Source: an uncultured Roseobacter sp. (GTDB lineage Bacteria > Pseudomonadota > Alphaproteobacteria > Rhodobacterales > Rhodobacteraceae). From it: a stretch of 64,000 bases of DNA. The notes under the pieces were generated by a model. The model made no database searches, was not told the DNA's origin, and saw only the letters and a list, made by a program, of their open reading frames with translations. Shown here one piece after another: positions 9,028 to 16,718 of the stretch. The DNA lies in assembly GCF_947488185.1 (NCBI RefSeq), contig NZ_CANKYM010000005.1:372001-436000 (forward strand), given 5' to 3'. Numbering within the stretch: position 1 is the first letter of the stretch; every line of letters begins with the position of its first letter. The translations under genes were made by a program, and so were the position numbers.

Positions 9028-9839
9028 ATGATGGCGCCGCGGACTTTGGCCGAGACCCATTCGCTGATCACCACCGCAACAAGGATCACGATGAGGATCA
9101 GGCTGACCTGCGGCCAGGCAAGCACGTTCAGAGAGGCCGAAAGTTGCAGGCCGATCCCCCCCGCGCCCACCAGTCCCAGCACGGTGGACTCGCGGATATT
9201 GATGTCCCAGCGAAAGACCGCGATGCCGGCAAAGGCGGGCAGGATTTGCGGCACGATGCCGTAGGCCATCACCTGCCAGCGCGACGCGCCCGTGGCGGTG
9301 ATCGCTTCGACCTGTGTCTGGTCGATTTCCTCTATGGCCTCATAAAGCAGCTTGGCACAGAATCCGATGGAACGGATCGCAATGGCAACAACGCCCGCAA
9401 AGACGCCCGGGCCGATGATGGCGATCAGCAAGAGCGCCCAGATCAGTGAGTTGATCGAGCGGGTGGAGACGATGATGAGCAGCGCGATGGGCCGAATGAA
9501 GAGCGCAGAGGGTGTCGTGTTCCGCGCTGCCAGGAAGGCGACGGGCACAGCGAGACACAGCGAGATCAGCGTGCCAAGCGTGGCAATGTTCAGCGTGTCC
9601 CAGATCGGGCGGCCCAACTGGGTGATGTATTCCCATCTCGGCGGGGTCGCGCGGGTCCAGATGTCATTGGCGATGCGCGGCGCATCCCAGACGAAAAACC
9701 ATGTGGTCGACGCCGAGATGATCTGCCAGCAGTAAACAAAGACCGCGACCCCGAGCAGCCACCCGAACCAGCGTTGAAGGCTCTCGCGTCCGGTACGACG
9801 ACGCCAGACCTGCGTCCCGTTTTGATCAAGCACCGGCAT
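9024..9839 (-). CDS. phnE: PhnE-type ABC transporter permease (second copy)
   Basis: A 271-residue inner-membrane permease of the phosphonate/phosphate PhnE family, with about six hydrophobic segments and an ABC-contact EAA loop (EAITATGASRWQVMAYG region, near residue 178). The VGAGGIGLQL segment near the C-terminus is typical of PhnE. It overlaps the first permease by one base (TAATG) and the HAD gene by ATGA, so the two permeases are expected to form a heterodimer. The arrangement with two permeases matches phnCDEE and the Sinorhizobium phoCDET phosphate/phosphonate system. Confidence 0.9.
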   Translation of the reverse strand: MPVLDQNGTQVWRRRTGRESLQRWFGWLLGVAVFVYCWQIISASTTWFFVWDAPRIANDIWTRATPPRWEYITQLGRPIWDTLNIATLGTLISLCLAVPVAFLAARNTTPSALFIRPIALLIIVSTRSINSLIWALLLIAIIGPGVFAGVVAIAIRSIGFCAKLLYEAIEEIDQTQVEAITATGASRWQVMAYGIVPQILPAFAGIAVFRWDINIRESTVLGLVGAGGIGLQLSASLNVLAWPQVSLILIVILVAVVISEWVSAKVRGAII

Positions 9840-10654
9840 TACTGTACCCTCGCCCGGATGATGCCCGAGAGGTATTCAAGCGCCATCACAACGCCGATGA
9901 TCAGGAGCAGGATTGCCGCCGCCGTGTCGTATTCATAGCGGTCAAAGGCGGTGTTCAGCGTGGCCCCAATCCCCCCTGCCCCGACGAGTCCCAGAATGGC
10001 GCTTTCGCGGAAGTTGATGTCGATCCGGTAGATAGACAGCCCCACCAGACGCGGCATGACCTGTGGCTGCACGCCGTAGTTGATCCATTGTGTCCAGCGC
10101 GCGCCGGATGCCTTGATCGCTTCGGCCTGCACCCGGTCCATGGCTTCGATGTCCTCTGCCAGCAGTTTCGACAGGAATCCGATGGTGGCAAAGGAGAGTG
10201 TCAGGAAACCGGCCAGCGGCCCGAAGCCGAAAATCGCCACCAGCAGGATCGCGACGATGATTTCCTGCAGCGCCCGGCTGATGGCGACGATGCCCCGGCA
10301 CACGACGTAGACAGGCAGCGGCGCGATGTTGCGCGCAGCACCGAGACCGATGGGGATCGAGATCGCGATGCCCACAACAGAGGCCGCGACCGTCATCACG
10401 ATGCTCTCGAATAGCCCCTCCCAGATATCGCTGGCCCGCGACGTGAAATCCGGGCTGGTGAAGGCGAGAACGAAAGCGGCCCCGCGGTCCAGCCCCTCAT
10501 AAACGCGGCCCCAATCGACCTCGATAGTCAGCACCGCAGCGATCATATACACCACGAAACCCGCGATCAGCCCCCAGCGCAGCGCCGGTGTCTTGATGAA
10601 ATGTGGTTTGCGCCAGGCTGTGCCCAGCTTGTCCTCGAGACGCATCTCGCTCAT
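9839..10654 (-). CDS. phnE: PhnE-type ABC transporter permease (first copy)
   Basis: A 271-residue permease homologous to its downstream neighbour. It has an N-terminal membrane helix (WGLIAGFVVYMIAAVL), a cluster of further helices, the EAA-type loop EAIKASGARWTQWINYG near residue 185 and the conserved VGAGGIGATL. Its ATG overlaps the stop codon of the ATP-binding gene (AATGA), and its own stop overlaps the second permease start. Together they should form the channel for the substrate delivered by the PhnD-like protein. Confidence 0.9.
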   Translation of the reverse strand: MSEMRLEDKLGTAWRKPHFIKTPALRWGLIAGFVVYMIAAVLTIEVDWGRVYEGLDRGAAFVLAFTSPDFTSRASDIWEGLFESIVMTVAASVVGIAISIPIGLGAARNIAPLPVYVVCRGIVAISRALQEIIVAILLVAIFGFGPLAGFLTLSFATIGFLSKLLAEDIEAMDRVQAEAIKASGARWTQWINYGVQPQVMPRLVGLSIYRIDINFRESAILGLVGAGGIGATLNTAFDRYEYDTAAAILLLIIGVVMALEYLSGIIRARVQ

Positions 10655-11445
10655 TCCGCCGCCTCTATGTCATCACTGTCGTCGACCTTCTCGATGGTCG
10701 CTTCCCAGTCTTCTTCGCCGTAGATTTCAGTGAGTTTTTCAGGCGTCAACCCATTGGGTGGCCCGTCAAAGACGATCTCGCCGAACCGCAGGCCCACAAC
10801 ACGTGGTACAAACATCTGCGCCAGTGCCACGTCATGAATGTTGATGATGGCCGCCAGCCCGCGCTCGCGGCAAAGCTCGGTGATCAGCCGCATGATCTGA
10901 CGGCTGGTCTTGGGGTCGAGCGAGGCGGTAGGTTCATCCACCAGCAACAGTTTCGGGTTCTGGATCAGCGCGCGGCAGATGCCCACCCGCTGACGCTGAC
11001 CGCCCGACAGCTCATCGGCGCGCTTGTCCGCCATGTGCAAAAGCCCCACGCGGTCCAACAGGCGAAACGCCTCGTCGACATCGGACTGCGGGTACTTGCG
11101 CAGGAAAGACCGCCAGAACCCGACAAAGCCAAGACGTCCGGAGAGCACGTTTTCCATCACGGTCAACCGTTCCACCAGTGCGTATTCCTGAAAGATCATG
11201 CCCATTTCGCGCCGGGCCTTGCGCAAGGCACCTGACCCCAAACGCGCCAGATCGACACCGTCCAGCAGAACCTCGCCGCTCGACGGTTCCACCAGCCGGT
11301 TGATGCAACGGATCATCGTGGACTTGCCCGCGCCCGAGGGCCCGATCAGCGCCAGCACCTGGCCTTTCGGCACCTCAAGATCGATGGCTTTCAGCGCCTG
11401 ATCGCCGGTCTTGTAGGTTTTTGTGAGTTTTTTTAGCTGCAGCAT
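10651..11445 (-). CDS. phnC: PhnC-type phosphonate/phosphate ABC transporter ATP-binding protein
   Basis: A 264-residue ABC ATPase. Walker A is GPSGAGKST (about residues 35-43), the signature is LSGGQRQRV and Walker B is LLLVDEPTASLD. The sequence around the Q-loop (GMIFQEYALVERLTVMENVL) is characteristic of PhnC. The ATG at 11445 gives the usual PhnC start (MLQLKKLTKTY) after a purine-rich AGGGGCGGGG; a further 16 codons upstream are open but unlike the family. A 65 bp gap separates it from phnD; downstream it overlaps phnE. Confidence 0.92.
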   Translation of the reverse strand: MLQLKKLTKTYKTGDQALKAIDLEVPKGQVLALIGPSGAGKSTMIRCINRLVEPSSGEVLLDGVDLARLGSGALRKARREMGMIFQEYALVERLTVMENVLSGRLGFVGFWRSFLRKYPQSDVDEAFRLLDRVGLLHMADKRADELSGGQRQRVGICRALIQNPKLLLVDEPTASLDPKTSRQIMRLITELCRERGLAAIINIHDVALAQMFVPRVVGLRFGEIVFDGPPNGLTPEKLTEIYGEEDWEATIEKVDDSDDIEAAE

Positions 11446-11510
11446 GCCCCGCCCCTGACAAAGGACTGCAGGCCCGAACACGCGGGCCTGCAAGATGTTG
11501 TGGTTGATTT

Positions 11511-12485
11511 TTATTGGCAGGCGTAGGAAACGCCGTTGGCCGCATCAATCTTGCGGATCACGTCCCAGAATTCCTGATAGGTCATTTCCAGAAACTGGCC
11601 CTCGTTCGACTTGGAGAACTCCGCCTCCAGCGAGGTGCCTTCCCATTCAAAGCTGAAGAAGGCATTGCGGATCTTTTCCTGCAATTCTGGGGCCAGATTG
11701 TAGACCGTGCCAAAGCCCGTGGTCGGGAAGGTCTGTGATTTGTAGATGGTGATCACGTCATCCTCGCTGATCACATCCCGGCTGATCATCCGTGATTTGA
11801 CCGAATTGGCGATGGAGGCGGCAAGATAATCCTTGTTGGCCACACCGAGGATCGAATTGTCGTGCTTGCCCGAATAGACCGGTTCGAAGTCCCGCTCCGG
11901 CAGCAGATCGAAATCACTTTTCAGGATCGCTGAGGGTGCCTTGAAGCCGGAATTTGAGGTTGGCGAGGTGAAAGCCAACTGCTTGCCCTTGATGTCTTCG
12001 ACCTTTTCAACGCCAGAGCCCGGATAGGTGATGATCTCCATCTCGTAGCCGAAATTGCCGTCTTTGGAGGCCATGATGGTAAAGGGCCGGAAGCCCGCGC
12101 AGTTGACGGCCAGCGGGTTCGACCCGGTGTTGAAGCCCGCGATATGTAAGCGGCCGGACCGCATTGCCTCGATCTGGGCAGCGTTGTTCTGGACCGGGAA
12201 GAAGACCACGTCCTTGCCGGTTTCCGCTTCGAGATGCTCCAGGAAATCGGACCACGCGGTCTTGTAAACCGCCGGGTCTTCGACCGGGGTGTAGGCAAAG
12301 ATCAACGTATCGGGATCAAGCTGCTGGGCCGCATCCGTCGGGATGTCTGCAATCAGGTCCCCATCGACGTCGCAAAAGCGTTCATCCAGATCCCCGCGCG
12401 GGCAATCCTGTGCGGATGCGGTTGAGCCAATCGACATAAAGGCGATCGCAGAAGCGCTCAGCAGCAATTTGATATTGAGTTTCAT
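11511..12485 (-). CDS. phnD: PhnD-type phosphate/phosphonate ABC transporter substrate-binding protein
   Basis: A 324-residue periplasmic binding protein with a signal peptide ending near TASAQ (residue 26). It contains the family's ligand-loop region LAFTSPTSNSGFKAP around residue 167, equivalent to the STSG-type anion-binding loop of PhnD/PtxB/PhoD proteins. Its start codon overlaps the stop of the DeoR gene (ATGA), and GGGAGG lies about nine bases upstream. There is no C-P lyase, phosphonatase or phosphite dehydrogenase nearby, so phosphate, phosphite and phosphate esters are all possible ligands. Confidence 0.9.
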   Translation of the reverse strand: MKLNIKLLLSASAIAFMSIGSTASAQDCPRGDLDERFCDVDGDLIADIPTDAAQQLDPDTLIFAYTPVEDPAVYKTAWSDFLEHLEAETGKDVVFFPVQNNAAQIEAMRSGRLHIAGFNTGSNPLAVNCAGFRPFTIMASKDGNFGYEMEIITYPGSGVEKVEDIKGKQLAFTSPTSNSGFKAPSAILKSDFDLLPERDFEPVYSGKHDNSILGVANKDYLAASIANSVKSRMISRDVISEDDVITIYKSQTFPTTGFGTVYNLAPELQEKIRNAFFSFEWEGTSLEAEFSKSNEGQFLEMTYQEFWDVIRKIDAANGVSYACQ

Positions 12486-13330
12486 GTATTTTCCTCCCTT
12501 GGTTTCATTTGTTCTGAGTGTGTGCGGGTCGGCACCCGGTCCGCAACACGAATATCGATACCTGCGGCATCAAGTGCCGCAAGCAGTTTCTTCTGGGGAC
12601 GAGCGTCCACAAAAATGGTATCCAACCCATCCAGTCCTGCAACACGTACAAGCCCTTTTTGTCCGAATTTTTCGGACCCGACCAAAAGCTGACGCAGCCC
12701 TGCACGCCGCAGCATTTCCCGCTTGATTGCGGCAAAGCCATGTACGGTTTCAGACACACCTTCTGCTGAAAATCCCGACGTGCCGATCATGCAGCGGTCG
12801 ACCGTATAGTTGCGCAGGAACTCCAGTGTCTCGGTGCCGATCACCGCGCTTTCAGACGGCTGGTATTCTCCGGGACAGAGCATCACATTGGCCGCGCCGT
12901 GCCCGAGGGTCATGGCAACGGGCAGTGAATTGGTGATGATCGAGCAGGACACATCGCGATAGGCCAACGCCTTTGCCAGTTCAATGGTGGTCGAACCGGA
13001 ATCGATCATGAGCGTTTCGCCGTCGTGCACTTCCGCAGCGGCCAGATGCGCGATGCGTTCACGCTCCGCAGTCCGTTCCACGGTGCGCTCGTCAAGGCTC
13101 GGGTAGTGCCCGCGCGACGGCGCGGAGGCGCCACCATGTGCCCGGTGAATGAGGCCGTCCTGCGCCAGCGCATCCAGGTCGCGGCGCAGGGTTTCTGCGG
13201 ACGCATTGAAGCGGCGTGCAAGCTCGCTGATCCGCACGTGTGGACGCAGCTTTAGTTCCAGCAGGATCTGCGCACGACGTTCAGATTTTTTCAGTTTACC
13301 CACGTTCCCGCCTTGCTCTGCCGGTACCAT
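12482..13330 (-). CDS. DeoR/GlpR family transcriptional regulator
   Basis: A 282-residue regulator with the N-terminal DeoR helix-turn-helix (VRISELARRFNASAETLRRDL, about residues 32-52, then a DGLIHRAHGGA wing) and a C-terminal phosphosugar-sensing DeoRC domain (MIDSGSTTIELAKAL; IGTSGF). DeoR proteins usually respond to phosphorylated sugars or polyols. It is the first gene of the operon with phnDCEE and the HAD phosphatase, so it probably controls the operon and perhaps the divergent Na/Pi cotransporter gene. A GTG nine codons in (13303), with AAGG eight bases upstream, is an alternative start. Confidence 0.88.
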   Translation of the reverse strand: MVPAEQGGNVGKLKKSERRAQILLELKLRPHVRISELARRFNASAETLRRDLDALAQDGLIHRAHGGASAPSRGHYPSLDERTVERTAERERIAHLAAAEVHDGETLMIDSGSTTIELAKALAYRDVSCSIITNSLPVAMTLGHGAANVMLCPGEYQPSESAVIGTETLEFLRNYTVDRCMIGTSGFSAEGVSETVHGFAAIKREMLRRAGLRQLLVGSEKFGQKGLVRVAGLDGLDTIFVDARPQKKLLAALDAAGIDIRVADRVPTRTHSEQMKPREENT

Positions 13331-13359
13331 TCGACATCTGCCGCCCCCACTTCAAGAAA

Positions 13360-13437
13360 CAAGATTGAGGTGTTTAGGCTTCCTTTGCAATTATTTTGTT
13401 GCTTATCCCACAAACTACTGCTCAAAATTGAGGTCTT
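13360..13437. promoter_or_regulatory. Pair of near-identical 15-mers in the deoR/Na-Pi promoter region
   Basis: CAAGATTGAGGTGTT (13360-13374) and CAAAATTGAGGTCTT (13423-13437) match at 13 of 15 positions in the same orientation, 63 bp (six helical turns) apart. They lie in the 173 bp between the divergent deoR-type and Na/Pi cotransporter genes. They are plausible operators for the DeoR protein, possibly looping. No Pho box was recognised here. Confidence 0.45.
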
Positions 13438-13503
13438 ACCAACGCAGTAGGAGACCCTCGGACCGATTTTGCCTCATAAATCCCGAAATACGCGCGGTGC
13501 GAC

Positions 13504-15168
13504 ATGATTACGCTGGCGGTTCATCTGGCAGCAGCGGTCGCACTTTTGTTGTGGTCCGTCCGACTGATACGAACCGGCGTAGAGCGTGCTTTCCTGCCAC
13601 AACTCAAGCGCAGATTGAAAACCCTGTCGGGTAATCCGGCGTCCTCTGCATCCGGTGGCGTTCTTGCCGCCATGCTGATGCAAAGCGCGACGGCGGTCGC
13701 CCTGATTGGCGCCGGGTTCACGGTGTCGGGCATTCTGGCACCGCAAACGGCCCTTGCGCTGCTGCTGGGTGCCGACCTCGGGTCTGCCCTGATGGCACAG
13801 GTTCTGTTCATGCCGGTTCAGGGTGTCATCCCCTTTGTCCTGCTGACCGGGATCGTCATCTTCTTTAAGGCGAGTAACCGCAAGGCAAAGCAGATCGGGC
13901 GCATCATTCTTGGTCTGGCGCTAGTTCTGATGTCGCTGGAGATGATCCGCACCGCCACCGCGCCGGTTGCTGAAAACGAGATCGTCCGGGCCATCGGCAG
14001 CTATTTCGAAGCGGACCTGCTGAGCGCTTACATCATCGGCGCGCTGCTCGCCTGGATCATGCATTCCAGTCTGGTTGCCGTGCTCACCTACGCCACCTTC
14101 GCAGCGGCAGGGGTGATCGCCGGACCGGTCGCAGGGGCCATGGTGATCGGCGCCAATCTGGGCGGCGCGATGATCCCCTTTGTCCTGCTATGGAGCGGCG
14201 AACGGCCGGCGAGACTGGTCGTTCTGGGCAACTTGCTGGCGCGGGGCGTGGTGACAGTGCTGTTCCTTGTCCTGTTGATCAGTGGTCTGCTGGACATGCA
14301 GGTTCTGGCCTCTGCCCCCGGCCAACAAGCTGTCATACTGCATATCGGCTTGAATGCCGCGCTGCTCGTGCTGGCGCTGCCGCTGGTTGGCCCGCTGATA
14401 AGGCTGACCGAAAAAGCACTGCCCAGACATCCACAGACCGTACGAGACAGCGTCTCCGCCCTGGATCAGGCTGCGCTGGATCACGCACCGCTTGCGCTGG
14501 CCTGCGCGCAACGGGAGCTGCTGCGCATGGCGGAAACGGTTCACGCGACATTGGTGCCGGTCATGCGGCTGTTTCGCGCTTGGGACCCGGATCTTGCCCG
14601 CGTGATCGCGCGACGGGAGGATGACATCGACCGCATGCATTTTGAGGTCAAGATCTATGTCTCGCGTCTGCGCGAGACAGAGCTGACCGACATCGAGGAA
14701 AAAAAGACACTTGAGACGGTCGCCATGGCCAACAGTCTTGAGGAGGCCGCCGACAGGATCGCCGTCAATCTCTTGGCCCTTGCCCAGAAAATGCGGGACG
14801 GTGCGCTTGCCTTTTCCGACGAGGGCTTTTCCGATCTGCAGGATTTCCACGACCAGGTGGTCTCCAACGGCCAGCTTGCCCTGCGCGTGCTGACCACGGG
14901 GGACGCCGAGGCGGCGCGTCAACTGGTGGCCGAAAAGGACCGTATCCGCATCGAGGAACAGCGGCTGCAGGAGCGGCACCTCAGACGCCTGCAACAAGGC
15001 CCCTCCGCCAGCTTTGACACCACGAACATTCACCAGGAAACGCTGCGCCTGCTGAAACAGATCAACGCGGCGCTATCCTACGTGGCCTATCCGATTGCTC
15101 AGGAAACCGGTGATCTGCTGGACAGCCGCCTTGCGCATCCCGCGCGCATCGGAGGGGGGTCCGCATGA
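13504..15168 (+). CDS. Na/Pi cotransporter family protein with PhoU-like domain
   Basis: A 554-residue protein of the PF02690 family. Two repeats of the QSS-type phosphate-binding motif are visible (LMQSATAVALIGAGF near residue 59 and IMHSSLVAVLTYATF near 185), each followed by glycine-rich helices. About eight to nine membrane helices occupy residues 1-320, and the C-terminal 220 residues form a cytoplasmic helical PhoU-like domain. It imports or exports phosphate with sodium. It is the first gene of a plus-strand operon and overlaps the Nudix gene by ATGA. Divergence from the DeoR-phn operon suggests shared control. Confidence 0.88.
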   Translation: MITLAVHLAAAVALLLWSVRLIRTGVERAFLPQLKRRLKTLSGNPASSASGGVLAAMLMQSATAVALIGAGFTVSGILAPQTALALLLGADLGSALMAQVLFMPVQGVIPFVLLTGIVIFFKASNRKAKQIGRIILGLALVLMSLEMIRTATAPVAENEIVRAIGSYFEADLLSAYIIGALLAWIMHSSLVAVLTYATFAAAGVIAGPVAGAMVIGANLGGAMIPFVLLWSGERPARLVVLGNLLARGVVTVLFLVLLISGLLDMQVLASAPGQQAVILHIGLNAALLVLALPLVGPLIRLTEKALPRHPQTVRDSVSALDQAALDHAPLALACAQRELLRMAETVHATLVPVMRLFRAWDPDLARVIARREDDIDRMHFEVKIYVSRLRETELTDIEEKKTLETVAMANSLEEAADRIAVNLLALAQKMRDGALAFSDEGFSDLQDFHDQVVSNGQLALRVLTTGDAEAARQLVAEKDRIRIEEQRLQERHLRRLQQGPSASFDTTNIHQETLRLLKQINAALSYVAYPIAQETGDLLDSRLAHPARIGGGSA

Positions 15169-15632
15169 GCAAGAGCGCATCAGACGCCCGGCAAATTGCC
15201 GCCCTACCCCTGCGGCGGGACAAGACCGGCAAGCTGCGCGTGCTCATGGTGACGTCTCGCGATACCCGCCGCTGGGTGATGCCCAAGGGATGGTTGATGG
15301 ATGGTAAGAAACCCTGGCACGCGGCTGAAATCGAAGCGCTGGAAGAGGCAGGCGCCGTCGGTTTCATCTCGCATCAGCCGATTGGCACCTATCGCTACAA
15401 AAAGCGCCTCGGCGCGGGCCGTTCCGTCACCTGTCGGGTGACTGTCTATCCGATGATTGTCGAGAAACTGAAGAAACGATGGAAGGAACGGGACGAAAGG
15501 AAACGCCATTGGTTTTCGCCGCGCAAAGCGGCGACTCTGGTCGAGGAAGAGGAGCTTTCGGACATTCTGAAGGACCTGGCCAGACGACCGGATCAAATGA
15601 CGATCCTGCAGGAATTGAGCGAAGCCTCGTGA
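15165..15632 (+). CDS. Nudix hydrolase (DIPP-like)
   Basis: A 155-residue Nudix protein. The Nudix helix region is GWLMDGKKPWHAAEIEALEE followed by AGAVG (about residues 43-67). The final EExG of the box is kept, but the canonical Arg of REUXEE is Ile here and the usual upstream Glu is Lys, so it is a variant box. The WVMPKGW lead-in resembles the diphosphoinositol-polyphosphate phosphohydrolase-like group. Its start overlaps the cotransporter stop (ATGA), and 57 bp separate it from the binding-protein gene. It probably hydrolyses a phosphoanhydride linked to phosphate status; the substrate is unknown. Confidence 0.85.
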   Translation: MSKSASDARQIAALPLRRDKTGKLRVLMVTSRDTRRWVMPKGWLMDGKKPWHAAEIEALEEAGAVGFISHQPIGTYRYKKRLGAGRSVTCRVTVYPMIVEKLKKRWKERDERKRHWFSPRKAATLVEEEELSDILKDLARRPDQMTILQELSEAS

Positions 15633-15689
15633 AGGGGCGCTTAAAGGCGCCGTGAAAATCGGCCGAACTGAACCTAGGGAGGAAGTAAC

Positions 15690-16715
15690 ATGAAAAAAGT
15701 GACAACCACATTGGCAGGGTCCCTGCTGGCGCTGAGCGCCTCCATGACCGCGGCACAGGCCGACAAGCTGACGTTTTATTGCAGCGCGCAGGAGGATTGG
15801 TGCCAGCTGATGGCGCGCAGTTTCGAGGAAGCCACGGGGATTGATGTCAATATGACGCGCAAGTCGTCGGGCGAGACCTTTGCCCAGATCCGCGCGGAAT
15901 CGTCCAACCCGAAAGGCGATGTCTGGTGGGGCGGCACCGGCGATCCGCATCTGCAGGCCGCCGAGGAAGGTCTGACGATGGAGTACGTCTCGCCGATGCG
16001 CGACCAACTGCACGACTGGGCGATCAGCCAGGCGGAAAGTGCGGGCAACCGAACCATCGGTATTTACTCAGGGGCGCTCGGGTACGGGTACAACACCGAC
16101 CTTCTGGCCGCCAACAATCTGCCAGAACCCGCCTGCTGGAAAGACCTGCTGAAGCCGGAATACAAAGGCCATGTTCAGATGGCGAACCCGAATTCTTCGG
16201 GCACCGCCTACACAACGCTGGCCTCGATGGTGCAGATCTTTGGCGAGGACGAAGGATTTGACTTCATGAAGGGCCTGCATGCCAATGTGAACCAATACAC
16301 CAAATCGGGTTCGGCCCCGATCAAGGCGGCGGGCCGTGGCGAGAACACCATCGGCATCGTCTTCATGCATGACGCAGTGAAACAGGCGGTCTCGGGCTTT
16401 CCGGTGAAGGTCGTGGCTCCCTGCGAAGGCACCGGCTACGAGATCGGGTCGATGTCGATCATCGACGGGGCGCGCAACGAGGAAGAAGCCAAGAAGTTCT
16501 ATGACTGGGCGCTGAGCACAGACGCGCAGAACCTCGCCCTGCAGGTGAACGCCTTCCAGGTGCCGTCCAACAAGGGGGCCGAAACCTCCGAAAGCGCGCC
16601 GGACATGAGCACGATCAAGCTCATCGACTATGACTTCAAGAAGTACGGCTCGTCGGATGAACGCAAGCGCCTGCTGCAGAAGTGGGATGAGGACGTCTCG
16701 GTCCTTCCGCAATAA
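15690..16715 (+). CDS. AfuA-like ABC transporter substrate-binding protein (phosphosugar candidate)
   Basis: A 341-residue periplasmic protein with a signal peptide cleaved near AQA (residue 24) and a GGGAGGAAG ribosome-binding site. By overall sequence it belongs to the iron-type extracellular binding proteins (VWWGGTGDPHLQAAEEG around residues 78-94). It has S59, H227-D228 and E251, spaced exactly as the phosphate/sugar-contacting residues I recall for Actinobacillus AfuA (S37, H205, D206, E229; constant offset 22). AfuA binds hexose and heptulose phosphates rather than iron, so organophosphate uptake fits better than ferric iron. The co-operonic phosphate cotransporter supports this. A general 'iron(III) binding' label would be misleading. 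Confidence 0.85.
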   Translation: MKKVTTTLAGSLLALSASMTAAQADKLTFYCSAQEDWCQLMARSFEEATGIDVNMTRKSSGETFAQIRAESSNPKGDVWWGGTGDPHLQAAEEGLTMEYVSPMRDQLHDWAISQAESAGNRTIGIYSGALGYGYNTDLLAANNLPEPACWKDLLKPEYKGHVQMANPNSSGTAYTTLASMVQIFGEDEGFDFMKGLHANVNQYTKSGSAPIKAAGRGENTIGIVFMHDAVKQAVSGFPVKVVAPCEGTGYEIGSMSIIDGARNEEEAKKFYDWALSTDAQNLALQVNAFQVPSNKGAETSESAPDMSTIKLIDYDFKKYGSSDERKRLLQKWDEDVSVLPQ

Positions 16716-16718
16716 TCC

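Noticed and set aside
13331..13503. Pho box upstream of the phosphorus-uptake operons
   Set aside because: No CTGTCAT-type tandem repeat with 11 bp period was found on either strand.
14188..15033. Open frame of about 280 codons antisense to the Na/Pi cotransporter gene
   Set aside because: Composition is that of an antisense shadow, and it has no domain, start site or ribosome-binding site of its own.
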